Positions 1 through 8,141 of a DNA stretch of 64,000 nt are shown here, piece by piece. Below the pieces are notes generated by a model. The model made no database searches. It was not told where the DNA came from and saw nothing but the letters and a program-made list of their open reading frames with translations. The stretch lies in NCBI RefSeq assembly GCF_024509525.1, contig NZ_JAMWEM010000010.1, forward strand, positions 1-64,000, in the 5' to 3' direction. Numbering within the stretch: position 1 is the stretch's first letter; each line of letters opens with the position of its first letter. The position numbers and the translations under genes are program-made. Source of the stretch: Streptococcus suis (GTDB taxonomy: Bacteria; Bacillota; Bacilli; Lactobacillales; Streptococcaceae).

Positions 1-56
1 AACATAATAGTTGAAAAATAGGGTTAAAAAACCTCCTTTTTGTGCGCCCTAAATAC

Positions 57-104
57 AAAAACTATTCCCGTTTGGTCATCAATTGCTCGGACGGGAATAG
101 TTTT
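57..104. terminator. Perfect inverted repeat, likely terminator
   Basis: Arms AAAACTATTCCCGT and ACGGGAATAGTTTT flank a loop of about 20 bases. On the minus strand the second arm is followed by more T residues, so it could end a minus-strand transcript leaving the window. The gene it serves lies outside or has been lost. Confidence 0.6.
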
Positions 105-139
105 AAATGCTTAACTTAATGACATTGCGCTGGCAAGCG

Positions 140-243
140 GTTTTCTTTATATCAAGTTCCGGGGGACCTTTTTAGGTAGGAAATGGGAACTGCCGGTAGG
201 CAGTTTTCTTTATATCAAGATTGGGTTGTTTTAGGTTGGAAAT
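140..243. repeat. Degenerate two-copy direct repeat (about 63-bp period)
   Basis: GTTTTCTTTATATCAAG occurs at 140 and again at 203, each copy followed by TTTTAGGT(A/T)GGAAAT. The two units differ in their middle parts, so this is an old tandem duplication of non-coding sequence. No open frame or CRISPR-like regularity is seen. It could be the 3' part of a decayed RNA gene. Confidence 0.5.
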
Positions 244-253
244 AGTAGAAGAA

Positions 254-285
254 AAGCTAGACTTCCTATTTTGGAGGTCTAGCTT
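254..285. terminator. Bidirectional terminator
   Basis: AAGCTAGACTTCC (254-266) pairs with GGAGGTCTAGCTT (273-285) with one G-U pair. T-rich tails follow on both strands. The stop codon of the minus-strand gene (284-286) lies inside the second arm. Confidence 0.8.
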
Positions 286-874
286 ATTTTTTCGGTCTGG
301 AGTAAAGTGTTATGCTTTGCTTGGTTTGATGGTCAATTTCAATTATCTCTAATACTGTATACCTTACCTGATTCATTGTGTAGTCACGAGTTGATTTTTC
401 AAAGGTTGAAATAGGTATATACTGATTGGGCTCTTTGGAATCTCTCTGTCTATCAAGAAATAGATAACCGATTTTATTGTCGAACGTAAATTCTAAGAGA
501 TACTCCCATCGAATCTTGCTTCCCTTGATTGGATATAATTTTGTAAATCGTACTGATAGAGTTGGTGAAGAAAAACTTTCTCTGAGTATTTCGAGAATAC
601 GCAACCTTCCACATATATCAGTAAAAACTTTTGACCTAGTTAGCAAATCTTCGGAGATTGTTTTTTTCAAAATCAAATTATAGATTTCGTGCTTAGATCT
701 GGTGGGTAAAGATAAGTCCTTTAACTTATGTATACCTGCTAAGTGTACAAAATGTTCCTCAGAAAATGTAAGATTGAGCGTTGTCTGCTGTCCTTTTCGC
801 CCTAAAACAATTTGATAGGTTTTCGAAAGGAGTTTTTTATAATTTCTTGCGGATGAGAGTAATAATGATTCCAT
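284..874 (-). CDS. PBECR4-domain-like protein (putative phage-type nuclease family)
   Basis: A 196-aa soluble protein with no signal peptide or membrane segment. The N-terminal half, with the segment FVHLAGIHKLKDL at about residues 42-54, resembles PBECR4 proteins (a member of the barnase/EndoU/colicin/RelE-like group named from phage and mobile-element proteins). This identification is from memory of the family, not a search. Basic and polar residues are spread through the C-terminal half (YIPISTFEKS region). No catalytic site can be assigned by eye. It is transcribed alone toward the window edge, beside a restriction enzyme gene, and its stop lies in a bidirectional terminator. A toxin or phage-defence role is conceivable but unproven. 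Confidence 0.55.
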   Translation of the reverse strand: MESLLLSSARNYKKLLSKTYQIVLGRKGQQTTLNLTFSEEHFVHLAGIHKLKDLSLPTRSKHEIYNLILKKTISEDLLTRSKVFTDICGRLRILEILRESFSSPTLSVRFTKLYPIKGSKIRWEYLLEFTFDNKIGYLFLDRQRDSKEPNQYIPISTFEKSTRDYTMNQVRYTVLEIIEIDHQTKQSITLYSRPKK

Positions 875-885
875 GTATTTCCTTA

Positions 886-1033
886 GAAAAAAGGACAGGA
901 TAACCTGCCCTTAGTAATGAGTGTTTTCAATGTTGGCTTGAGGTGTTCACACACAACCCTAGTAAAGCTCCAGCCACAGTCAAACCAACCGACCATAGAC
1001 CTTCAACGCTTAGTAAATACTCTTGTTATCTAC
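886..1033 (-). ncRNA. Putative small RNA or tiny-peptide transcript
   Basis: A complete transcription unit of about 148 nt can be read on the minus strand. TTGATT (1063-1068) and TATACT (1040-1045) are separated by 17 bp. A hairpin GGGCAGG/CCTGTCC (893-910) is followed by six T residues. Two short frames lie inside: one ending at 927 that encodes a hydrophobic peptide with the core VGLTVAGALLGL, and one from ATG 996 to 883 (37 aa, starting MVGWFDCGWSF) that runs through the terminator stem. Neither has a convincing ribosome-binding site. It could be a regulatory RNA or a type I toxin-like peptide gene; its identity is unknown to me. Confidence 0.5.
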
Positions 1034-1039
1034 AGTATT

Positions 1040-1068
1040 AGTATATCTAAAAAGAAACATTAAATCAA
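1040..1068 (-). promoter_or_regulatory. Sigma-A promoter of the small minus-strand transcript
   Basis: TTGATT, 17-bp spacer, TATACT, read on the minus strand. The predicted start is near 1033. Confidence 0.6.
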
Positions 1069-1178
1069 GTATTTTGAAAAAATTTTGTCAACAGAGATAT
1101 ACTGATTTTATTAGGAAATCTATTTCAAATGATTCATAAATTCTTCATAAAAACTCTATTTATCCTAGGTTTCCATGC

Positions 1179-1193
1179 TATAATTATTATAAT
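1179..1193 (+). promoter_or_regulatory. Promoter region of the MmeI-like gene
   Basis: Two overlapping -10 candidates are present: TATAAT at 1179-1184 preceded by TGC (extended -10) and TATAAT at 1188-1193. No good -35 is seen. The gene starts at 1215 after AAGGAAG. Confidence 0.5.
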
Positions 1194-1214
1194 GTTCATA
1201 AAGGAAGTAAATGT

Positions 1215-4013
1215 ATGGATTTAAGAAGTCAGAAAAAAGCAGCTAAAGAATTTATTCTTCGATGGGAAGGCCGTGGCAATGAGCGTCAGGATAGTCAGTC
1301 ATTTTGGTTGGATTTATTGGGTTCGGTCTATGGTATAGAGAACCCATCGGAATACATCACCTTTGAAGATAAGGTCATGTTGGATCATACGAGTTTCATC
1401 GATGGCTATATAGACAAAACCAAGGTCATGATTGAGCAAAAAGGTGCCAATAAGGATTTGAACAAGGCTATTAAACAGTCTGACGGTTCTTTGCTAACAC
1501 CATTCCAACAAGCAAAGCGTTATTCAGCCAATTTGCCCTATTCCCAACGTCCTCGCTGGATTGTGACGTCAAACTTCAAGGAGTTTTATGTCTATGATAT
1601 GGAGCAACCCAATGCCGAGGCAACGATTGTCAAGTTGGCGGATTTGGAGCAAGAGTTTTACCGTTTAGAATTTTTAGTTGATAAGTCGAATGAGCATCTA
1701 GAACGGGAAATGCAGATTTCCATGGAGGCTGGTGAAATTGTCCATGAAATGTATGAAGGGCTTCTCAAACAGTACATCAATCCTGATAGCCCTGAAACAC
1801 TTCATGCCATCAACCAGTTGATCGTCCGTCTGGTTTTCTGCCTCTATGCAGAGGATTCAGGTCTCTTTGGGCATAAGCTAGCCTTTCATGACTATCTGGC
1901 TCAGTTTCCAGCTCCACATTTTCGCCGAGGGTTAATGGAACTTTTCGAGGTTTTGGATACACCGATAGCTGAGCGAGATCCCTATTTGGAGGATAGTCTG
2001 GCTGCCTTTCCTTATGTCAATGGGGGCATGTTTGCAGAGAAACAGATTGAAATTCCGAACTTTACCGAGGAACTGCGTGCCTTGATTTTGGAACATGCTA
2101 GTTCCCAATTTGACTGGTCAGACATCAGTCCGACCATCTTCGGTGCGGTCTTTGAATCAACGCTCAACCCTGAGACCCGCCATTCGGGCGGTATGCACTA
2201 TACCTCCATTGAAAATATCCATAAGGTCATCGATCCCCTCTTTTTGAATGACTTGAAAGACGAGTTAAATGACATCCGTCAATTTAAACAAGCCAAAACG
2301 GTGGAGCAAAAAGCCAAACAATTTCAGAATAAACTGGCTAGCCTAACCTTCTTTGACCCTGCTTGTGGGTCTGGTAACTTCTTGACCGAAACCTATATCT
2401 CCCTCCGACGCTTGGAAAATGAAGCGATCAAGCTTTATATGGGGGATTCTGTCAAGCTAGATGTTGAGGAGCTCGACTTGGTCAAGGTCAAGCTCAATCA
2501 GTTCTACGGTATCGAGATTAACGACTTTGCGGTGTCTGTTGCCAAAACAGCTCTCTGGATAGCCGAAAGCCAGATGCTAGAAGCCACCAAAGAAATCGTC
2601 TATGCCGAGCTAGACTTTCTCCCTCTCAAGTCCTATACCAATATCCACCATGGCAATGCCCTAACGACTGACTGGGAAACAGTGGTGGATAAGGATAAGC
2701 TCAACTATATCATCGGAAATCCGCCGTTTTTGGGTGCGAGAGTGATGAGTAAGGAGCAGAAAGATAATCTATTGTCTGTTTTTGGAAACTACAAAGGTGC
2801 AGGTAATCTTGACTTTGTATCTGGTTGGTATCTGAAAGCAGCTCAACTAATGAGTGGAACAAATATTCAAACTGCTCTGGTTTCTACAAATTCAATTACT
2901 CAAGGTGAACAAGCAAGTTTGCTATGGAAAATTCTAATACAAGATTTTGATGTGTCGATAAATTTTGCTTACAAGACCTTCAAATGGAACAGCGAAGCTA
3001 AGAATAAGGCAGCAGTCCACTGTGTTATTATTGGATTTGGGAAGGAAAAAGCTGAGAAAGTTCTCTTTGAAACACTTGAACAAGTGGTCAAAGTCGAACA
3101 TATCAATGGCTATTTGGTAGAAGCATCTGATATCTTTATTGAAAATCGAACCAAATCCTTGTCTGATGTCCCTGATATAGGAATTGGAAACAAGCCGATT
3201 GATGGAGGTTTCTATTTATTTGAAAAATCAGAGATGGAAGACTTTATCAAGAATGAGCCAAAATCGGCTAACTATTTTCGTAAGTGGTATGGTGCAAAGG
3301 AGTTTATTAACCAAGAACCCCGATTTTGTTTATGGTTAGGAGATGCTAGTCCAGCTGAACTCCGTTCTATGCCACAAGTAATGAAACGAATCGAAGCAGT
3401 GAGAAACTACCGTTTAGAAAGTCCGTCAGCAGGTACTCGAAAAATAGCTGATAAACCGACACGCTTCCATGTGGAGAATATGCCTGAATCCACATACATC
3501 ATTGTTCCCTCAGTTTCTTCGGAACGTCGCAGATACATACCGATGGGCTTTATGACACCAGAGAATCTTGCGAGTAACCTAGTTTTAATCATTCCCAACG
3601 CCACCCTCTACCACTTCGGGATTCTCACATCCAATGTTCATATGGCTTGGATGCGGACGGTGGCAGGACGGCTTGAAATGCGTTATCGTTATTCCGCTAA
3701 GATTGTCTACAACAATTTCCCTTGGCCAGAGGTGACGGAGGAGCAGAAGGAGAAGATTGCTCAAACGGCGCAGGCGATTTTAGATGCTCGTGCCCTTTAT
3801 CCAGATTCAAGCCTAGCCGATCTCTATGACGAGCTGACCATGCCGGTCGAACTTAGAAAAGCTCACCAGGCCAATGATAGAGCTGTCATGACAGCCTATG
3901 GCATGACCAAGAACGTTGACGGTACCAATACTTGGCTGACTGAAAGTGAGACCGTTGAAAGACTATTTGATATGTATGAGGAGTTGGTGAATGGGGGACG
4001 ACATGTTGATTGA
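1215..4013 (+). CDS. MmeI-like (type IIL) restriction-modification enzyme
   Basis: This 932-aa protein fits the MmeI family (about 920 aa), which joins a nuclease, an N6-adenine methyltransferase and a target-recognition domain in one chain. The N-terminal PD-(D/E)xK-type motif appears as D63 ... E74-Q-K76. A helical spacer follows. SAM-binding motif I is FFDPACGSGNFLTE near residue 380 and catalytic motif IV is GNPPF near residue 502. Residues about 510-790 would be the target-recognition domain, where base composition shifts to higher AT. The C-terminal YRYSAKIVYNNFPWP segment is typical of these enzymes. Such proteins methylate one strand of an asymmetric site and cut at a distance. No separate methylase or specificity gene is needed. 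The following gene overlaps its end, suggesting co-transcription. The start is supported by AAGGAAG eight bases upstream. Confidence 0.88.
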   Translation: MDLRSQKKAAKEFILRWEGRGNERQDSQSFWLDLLGSVYGIENPSEYITFEDKVMLDHTSFIDGYIDKTKVMIEQKGANKDLNKAIKQSDGSLLTPFQQAKRYSANLPYSQRPRWIVTSNFKEFYVYDMEQPNAEATIVKLADLEQEFYRLEFLVDKSNEHLEREMQISMEAGEIVHEMYEGLLKQYINPDSPETLHAINQLIVRLVFCLYAEDSGLFGHKLAFHDYLAQFPAPHFRRGLMELFEVLDTPIAERDPYLEDSLAAFPYVNGGMFAEKQIEIPNFTEELRALILEHASSQFDWSDISPTIFGAVFESTLNPETRHSGGMHYTSIENIHKVIDPLFLNDLKDELNDIRQFKQAKTVEQKAKQFQNKLASLTFFDPACGSGNFLTETYISLRRLENEAIKLYMGDSVKLDVEELDLVKVKLNQFYGIEINDFAVSVAKTALWIAESQMLEATKEIVYAELDFLPLKSYTNIHHGNALTTDWETVVDKDKLNYIIGNPPFLGARVMSKEQKDNLLSVFGNYKGAGNLDFVSGWYLKAAQLMSGTNIQTALVSTNSITQGEQASLLWKILIQDFDVSINFAYKTFKWNSEAKNKAAVHCVIIGFGKEKAEKVLFETLEQVVKVEHINGYLVEASDIFIENRTKSLSDVPDIGIGNKPIDGGFYLFEKSEMEDFIKNEPKSANYFRKWYGAKEFINQEPRFCLWLGDASPAELRSMPQVMKRIEAVRNYRLESPSAGTRKIADKPTRFHVENMPESTYIIVPSVSSERRRYIPMGFMTPENLASNLVLIIPNATLYHFGILTSNVHMAWMRTVAGRLEMRYRYSAKIVYNNFPWPEVTEEQKEKIAQTAQAILDARALYPDSSLADLYDELTMPVELRKAHQANDRAVMTAYGMTKNVDGTNTWLTESETVERLFDMYEELVNGGRHVD

Positions 4014-5049
4014 TCCTGACAAAGAACAAGCCTTAAAAACCTTTGTCCAGTCCTGCCTGATTCCAGAAGAAAGCCTTGTGGACACGCATTTGTCACGGAA
4101 TAAATCCTCCTACTATGCGACTATCTTTAGACCGCCAAATAACTTTACCTTGGTTCGTTTTTCCAATCATCCCCCTGTCAAAAACTACCAAGACTTTGTT
4201 AAGATTTATTATCCTGATTTTGATGAGGCCTATTATCGTAACTATATTAGTCAGATAGCCTCACGAAGAAAGGTACACTATAGCCACTATGTCGTGTTGA
4301 AGATGGTTTCATTGTTGAAAAAATATCGCATCACACTTAAGGTGGATGATAGCTATGATACCTTTAAAAATGAAAGCCTTCCACCTATTTTCTTTGCTCT
4401 TTTAAATCCCAGCGGGACACAAAAAGACATTATCAATATCAGCGAGAGTTTCAACAATATTCTCTGTGCTTTATATAGTCATGGCTTTATTGATATCCGA
4501 TACCCCAAAATTGGAGGGACAGATGTCTATATCACATCAGCTGGACGAGCTGTTTTAAAAACACTAGACCAACGGTATCAGCCTTACTGGGAAAGCGATG
4601 CTAAACGTATCAAATGGTACAGTCTAAATGTTCCAGCAACTGTCTTTTTCAATTCGAACAAACTTGCAAAGGTTGAGCAGCTAGAGCGACAGCGACTTCG
4701 TCGGCAAATCGACCTGCGCAATGAGCTCGAAAGTAGAAACTGGTGGCAAAAACTAAGAGATCGATTTCTTTTGCTAATGGGTTTTGCTAAGGAAGAACCT
4801 GAACCTGAACCTGAACCCATTATTATGCCAAAGCCTGTGACACCTCAATCGGCTGACAGTAGAACCAAAAGTTTTCAAACGTCTACCAAGCCCAAAATAG
4901 CACCCCCGTCTAAGAAGATGAGCAAACAGGAAGATCGGCAAAGAAGTCAGCAGCAACTCCAAGCCGCTATCAATAAGCGACACAATATGAGCTTAGATGA
5001 CGATATGCTAAACAAGCTCAATCAGTTTAAAGCAGGACTAGAGGAATAG
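3991..5049 (+). CDS. Protein of unknown function, coupled to the MmeI-like gene
   Basis: A 352-aa protein that I do not recognise. It starts inside the end of the restriction gene (23-bp overlap) with GAGGAG seven bases before ATG 3991, so translation is probably coupled. Residues 1-220 look like a folded alpha/beta domain. Residues about 225-260 form a charged helix (EQLERQRLRRQ). Next comes WWQKLRDRFLLLMGF, which looks amphipathic or membrane-binding. A low-complexity EPEPEPEP stretch (from GAACCT hexanucleotide repeats near 4795-4818) leads into a basic, glutamine-rich tail. The hexanucleotide repeat can vary in length without shifting frame. The position suggests an accessory to restriction, but no function can be assigned. 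Confidence 0.75.
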   Translation: MGDDMLIDPDKEQALKTFVQSCLIPEESLVDTHLSRNKSSYYATIFRPPNNFTLVRFSNHPPVKNYQDFVKIYYPDFDEAYYRNYISQIASRRKVHYSHYVVLKMVSLLKKYRITLKVDDSYDTFKNESLPPIFFALLNPSGTQKDIINISESFNNILCALYSHGFIDIRYPKIGGTDVYITSAGRAVLKTLDQRYQPYWESDAKRIKWYSLNVPATVFFNSNKLAKVEQLERQRLRRQIDLRNELESRNWWQKLRDRFLLLMGFAKEEPEPEPEPIIMPKPVTPQSADSRTKSFQTSTKPKIAPPSKKMSKQEDRQRSQQQLQAAINKRHNMSLDDDMLNKLNQFKAGLEE

Positions 5050-5136
5050 AACTGATTAGAAAAGATAGGATCACTCATTTTCCTAGAATATAATTGTTAT
5101 CTTTGCATATCTCATAAAACTAAACTTTAAGCGAGC

Positions 5137-5164
5137 AAGGAGCTATCGATGTGACTAGCTCCTT
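5137..5164 (+). terminator. Intrinsic terminator
   Basis: AAGGAGCTA / TAGCTCCTT with a 10-base loop, followed by TTTGTTT. It ends the MmeI-like two-gene unit. Confidence 0.8.
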
Positions 5165-5169
5165 TTTGT

Positions 5170-5709
5170 TTACCTATGGTGTAATTAATTTATAAGGAAT
5201 ACAATAATGGTTACAGAATGTGGAAAATAGTTTAGAAAATTAAACTTTTTATTTACTAGATTGTGAGAAAATAGATAGTATCAAAATGGATAATAACGGA
5301 AGTTCTTCGATTGGTCAATGAAATAGAAATCAGTAGAATACTACAGAACCCCTCTCTCTTGCTATGTTTGTCTTCTTATGCTAGACTGTCATAGTAGAAA
5401 AGTTGCTGGGCTGAAACAGAAATGAACACTGAGTGGTTTATTACTCGTCATCATTTTGACCGCTGTGCTTTCTTTAGCAAATCTTCAAGAGGTAGTTGCT
5501 TATCATTACTGTGAATATCAGTTCTTAATTGGTAGGTCCATTCACTATTTGCTTGGTTTGACAAAGAATTTATCTTCAAAAAGTGAAGTCGATTAGTGAG
5601 AAGAGAGTCATTAGAAAGATCTATCTTTTGCATCAAAGAAAATGCTAATACAGTAGAGTGAATCGAATCATTAAGGTGGAATTTTTTTGAATCCTACTTT
5701 TCATAATGT
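5170..5709. other. Gene-poor AT-rich spacer
   Basis: About 540 bp without a convincing gene. The segment around 5403-5440 (GCTGGGCTGAAACAGAAATG) is reminiscent of the dispersed intergenic repeats at 14.8 and 60.6 kb but too short to be sure. A 61-codon minus-strand frame (5451-5636) lacks a ribosome-binding site and a good start codon. The spacer may hold decayed mobile sequence. Confidence 0.4.
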
Positions 5710-5722
5710 AAAGGAGTTTATG

Positions 5723-6088
5723 ATGTTTACCAAAGAATTTGGATTGATGTTTTATGTGGATGATGTTGCTGCTGAAAAGACATTTTGGAAAGCGGTGGGT
5801 TTTGTGATTTTGAATGAAGCTGAGATGATGGGCTTTGAAACCTTTGATATGAAGCCACACGCAGATGCGACAACAACTATTACAGTCTATGCAAATGAGT
5901 TTATTCGCCAAGTATCACCAGAAGTGATCGATATGAAGCCAAGTATCTTGTTTGAAACAGACGATATTGAAGGTCTTCAAGAACGCATCGCTGGTTTGAC
6001 AGATACTTGTAGTCCAGTCAATGCGGAGCCTTTCCCTAACTTTAACTTTGCAAGTCCAAGTGGTCATTACTTTGCTGTGAAAGGGTAA
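5723..6088 (+). CDS. VOC (glyoxalase/dioxygenase-fold) family protein
   Basis: A 121-aa protein with the paired beta-alpha-beta-beta-beta layout of the vicinal oxygen chelate superfamily. It begins FGLMFYVDDVAAEKTFWKAVGF and ends with NFASPSGHYFAVKG, the usual closing strand. I chose ATG 5723 because AAAGGAG lies six bases upstream; the overlapping ATG at 5720 is too close. The family includes glyoxalases, resistance proteins and many members with no known substrate, and no specific metal ligands can be assigned with confidence. It is monocistronic: a terminator follows at 6112. Confidence 0.8.
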   Translation: MFTKEFGLMFYVDDVAAEKTFWKAVGFVILNEAEMMGFETFDMKPHADATTTITVYANEFIRQVSPEVIDMKPSILFETDDIEGLQERIAGLTDTCSPVNAEPFPNFNFASPSGHYFAVKG

Positions 6089-6111
6089 AAGTATTAGTTA
6101 TATGTGGATCG

Positions 6112-6134
6112 ATCAGCGGTTTTCTATCGCTGAT
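6112..6134 (+). terminator. Intrinsic terminator after the VOC gene
   Basis: ATCAGCG / CGCTGAT stem, 9-base loop, then TTTTCATATTTTTTC. Confidence 0.65.
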
Positions 6135-6156
6135 TTTCATATTTTTTCATAAAATA

Positions 6157-6186
6157 TTGAAATCGTTTTCGAATTTGTGGTATAAT
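6157..6186 (+). promoter_or_regulatory. Promoter of the CBS-domain gene
   Basis: TTGAAA, 18-bp spacer, TATAAT. The gene starts at 6217 after AAAGGAGG. Confidence 0.75.
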
Positions 6187-6216
6187 AAAGTATGATTTAT
6201 CAAAGGAGGAAATCCT

Positions 6217-6873
6217 ATGTCAGTTAAAGATTTTATGACCCGTAAAGTTGTTTACATTTCACCAGATACAACCATTGCCCATGCGGCTGATTTGATGCGT
6301 GAACAGGGCTTACACCGTTTGCCTGTCATTGAAAATGATAAGTTGGTAGGTTTGGTGACAGAGGGGACAATCGCAGAAGCAAGTCCATCTAAAGCTACGA
6401 GCCTATCCATTTATGAGATGAACTATCTTCTCAACAAGACTAAGGTCAAGGATGTCATGATTAAAAACGTCATTACCGTTTCTGGCTATGCCAGTCTAGA
6501 AGATGCAGTCTATCTCATGTACAAAAACAAGGTCGGTATCTTACCAGTCGTGGATAATGGTCAACTCTATGGAGTTATTACAGATCGTGATGTTTTTGCA
6601 GCCTTTCTCCATGTGTCAGGCTATGGGGAAGAGGGAGTACGAGCTCGTTTCCTAGTTGATAATAAGGCAGGAGAATTAGAAAAGATTATTCGTCTGGTAG
6701 CTGATAAGGACTACAATATTGTGTCAACAGTCCAACTGGCGACTAAATCAGGCAAGGTTGTGATTGAAGTCCAAATTGATGGTAAGATGGATGTAGAGGA
6801 AGTTCGGTCACTATTTGAAGGGACGGGATTACAAATTGATAGCCTAGTACCAACAGTTGCAAAGAATATCTAG
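6217..6873 (+). CDS. CBS-pair and ACT-domain protein (AcuB-like)
   Basis: A 218-aa cytosolic protein with two CBS repeats and a C-terminal ACT-like domain. The first CBS repeat starts VKDFMTRKVVYISPDTTIAHAADLM (residues 3-55, quoted in part: DFMTRKVV). The second covers residues about 78-133 (VKDVMIKNVITV ... YGVITDRDVF). The ACT-like part (140-215) contains RFLVDNKAGELEKI. CBS pairs usually sense adenosine nucleotides and ACT domains bind small ligands, so a regulatory role is likely; the partner is unknown. It has its own promoter and is followed by a terminator at 6875. Similar proteins are common beside branched-chain amino acid or acetoin genes, but neither is present here. Confidence 0.85.
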   Translation: MSVKDFMTRKVVYISPDTTIAHAADLMREQGLHRLPVIENDKLVGLVTEGTIAEASPSKATSLSIYEMNYLLNKTKVKDVMIKNVITVSGYASLEDAVYLMYKNKVGILPVVDNGQLYGVITDRDVFAAFLHVSGYGEEGVRARFLVDNKAGELEKIIRLVADKDYNIVSTVQLATKSGKVVIEVQIDGKMDVEEVRSLFEGTGLQIDSLVPTVAKNI

Positions 6874-6874
6874 A

Positions 6875-6897
6875 AGTCGAGCTTGCTCGACTTTTTC
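6875..6897 (+). terminator. Intrinsic terminator
   Basis: AGTCGAGC/GCTCGACT tight hairpin followed by TTTTTCT, directly after the CBS gene. Confidence 0.8.
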
Positions 6898-6931
6898 TGG
6901 TTTTTATTGATAAGTTAACAGCAGATAAAGT

Positions 6932-7060
6932 AAATACAAGGTTGAGATTCCGTAGGGAGATAAACTGCTGGCTAATACAAATGGAGAGTTGAATGATTTC
7001 GTTGCTAAGTGCAAGGATGTTTCAACAGTTGCGGATCCTGAAAAAGCACTTGAGCAGTGA
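6932..7060 (+). pseudogene. Short decayed coding remnant
   Basis: One frame reads KYKVEIP, then a TAG (6953-6955), then GDKLLANTNGELNDFVAKCK and on to ADPEKALEQ with a stop at 7058. The composition is protein-like, but there is no start or ribosome-binding site. It looks like the tail of a lost gene with an in-frame stop. The parent family is not recognised. Confidence 0.25.
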
Positions 7061-7069
7061 ATAACGAAA

Positions 7070-7099
7070 GAAACTGCAGAGTTTTAAGCCTGCAGTTTC
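7070..7099. terminator. Bidirectional terminator
   Basis: GAAACTGCAG / CTGCAGTTTC (10-bp perfect stem) lies immediately next to the stop codon of the minus-strand YitT gene. T-rich sequence follows on both strands. Confidence 0.75.
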
Positions 7100-7969
7100 T
7101 TATCGGTGATTGTCTAATGGTTGCTTATTTTTATCTAATGTAAAACCTTCACCCAGTACCTCGTGAGCATCTGTGATAGTGATAAAGGCGTAGGGATCGA
7201 TTCGATGGATGAGCTCTTTCATTTCTTGTAACTGACTTTTGTAGATGACGGAGTATATCATGTCGATGTCGGTCTTGCTATAGAATCCCTGAGCCTTAAT
7301 GAGAGTTACTCCTCGTTCGATTTCTGAGTCGATGGCTATCGCAATTTCTTGAGATTTGCTAGAAACAATCATCACTCCCTTGCTACCATAGCCACCTTCT
7401 GTAATAAAGTCGATAACACGTGACATAATGGTCACCATAAGTAAGGTGTACAGCACACTGCGTAGGTCTTGGAAGACGATAATGGTTAAGGCTAAAACAC
7501 AGAAATCAATAGCCAGAATGATTTGCCCGATGCTGTAGTGAGTATATTTGTGACCGATACGGGCTAAAATGTCGCTACCTCCAGTTGTTCCACCTGCTTT
7601 GAAGATGATTCCCAAACCTGTTCCACTAACGATTCCACCTAGCATACTAGCGATGACCAAGTCGTTTTCAATGTCGAGCTGCAAGGGGATATGCTCGAAA
7701 ATAGTCAGCCAAATGGTGACTGCGAAGGTGCCTATGAAGCTGTAAATCAGCATTCGCCGTCCCATTATTTTCCAACCTAGAAAAAAAAGTGGAATATTGA
7801 TGAGTAGGTTTGTAATGGAAGGTTGAAGTTTGAATAAGTAGTAGAGAATCAGGGTAATGCCTGTCGCTCCTCCCTCATAGAGATTATTGGGAATAATGAG
7901 GTAATTTAGACTGAAAGAAAAGAGGCCGGCTCCCAATAATATGAATAAAACAGATTTCAATCGAAACAT
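7100..7969 (-). CDS. YitT family membrane protein
   Basis: A 289-aa integral membrane protein. The N-terminal part has about five or six hydrophobic helices with the family signature NLYEGGATGITLILYY and KAGGTTGGSDILARI. The cytosolic C-terminal domain (about residues 205-285, GVMIVSSKSQEIA ... YAFITITDAHEVLGEGF) matches the DUF2179 domain that ends YitT proteins. The substrate is unknown. I chose the ATG at 7969, with GAAAGGAAG upstream, over an earlier TTG at 7990. A promoter can be read on the minus strand between the genes (TTGTTT, 17 bp, TAGAAT). It is divergent from tmk. Confidence 0.88.
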   Translation of the reverse strand: MFRLKSVLFILLGAGLFSFSLNYLIIPNNLYEGGATGITLILYYLFKLQPSITNLLINIPLFFLGWKIMGRRMLIYSFIGTFAVTIWLTIFEHIPLQLDIENDLVIASMLGGIVSGTGLGIIFKAGGTTGGSDILARIGHKYTHYSIGQIILAIDFCVLALTIIVFQDLRSVLYTLLMVTIMSRVIDFITEGGYGSKGVMIVSSKSQEIAIAIDSEIERGVTLIKAQGFYSKTDIDMIYSVIYKSQLQEMKELIHRIDPYAFITITDAHEVLGEGFTLDKNKQPLDNHR

Positions 7970-8141
7970 CAGGTTCTTCCTTTCAACCAATAGTAGTAAT
8001 TCATTCTCTGTGCATCTTTATTCTATCAGATTTAGGAGTGGGAAACAAGGGATGTTAGATTATGGGAGTAGGAAATTTTAAGGTGTCATTTTGTTGAATT
8101 TTTGGTACAATAAAAGGAGTATGCAAAAGAAAGAGGAAGAT

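Noticed and set aside
4795..4818. GAACCT repeats as a second phase-variation tract
   Set aside because: The unit is six bases, so length changes keep the frame; it can only vary the length of an EP linker.
5451..5636. 61-codon minus-strand frame in the 5.2-5.7 kb spacer
   Set aside because: It begins at TTG without a ribosome-binding site, has no recognisable domain and lies in decayed-looking AT-rich sequence.
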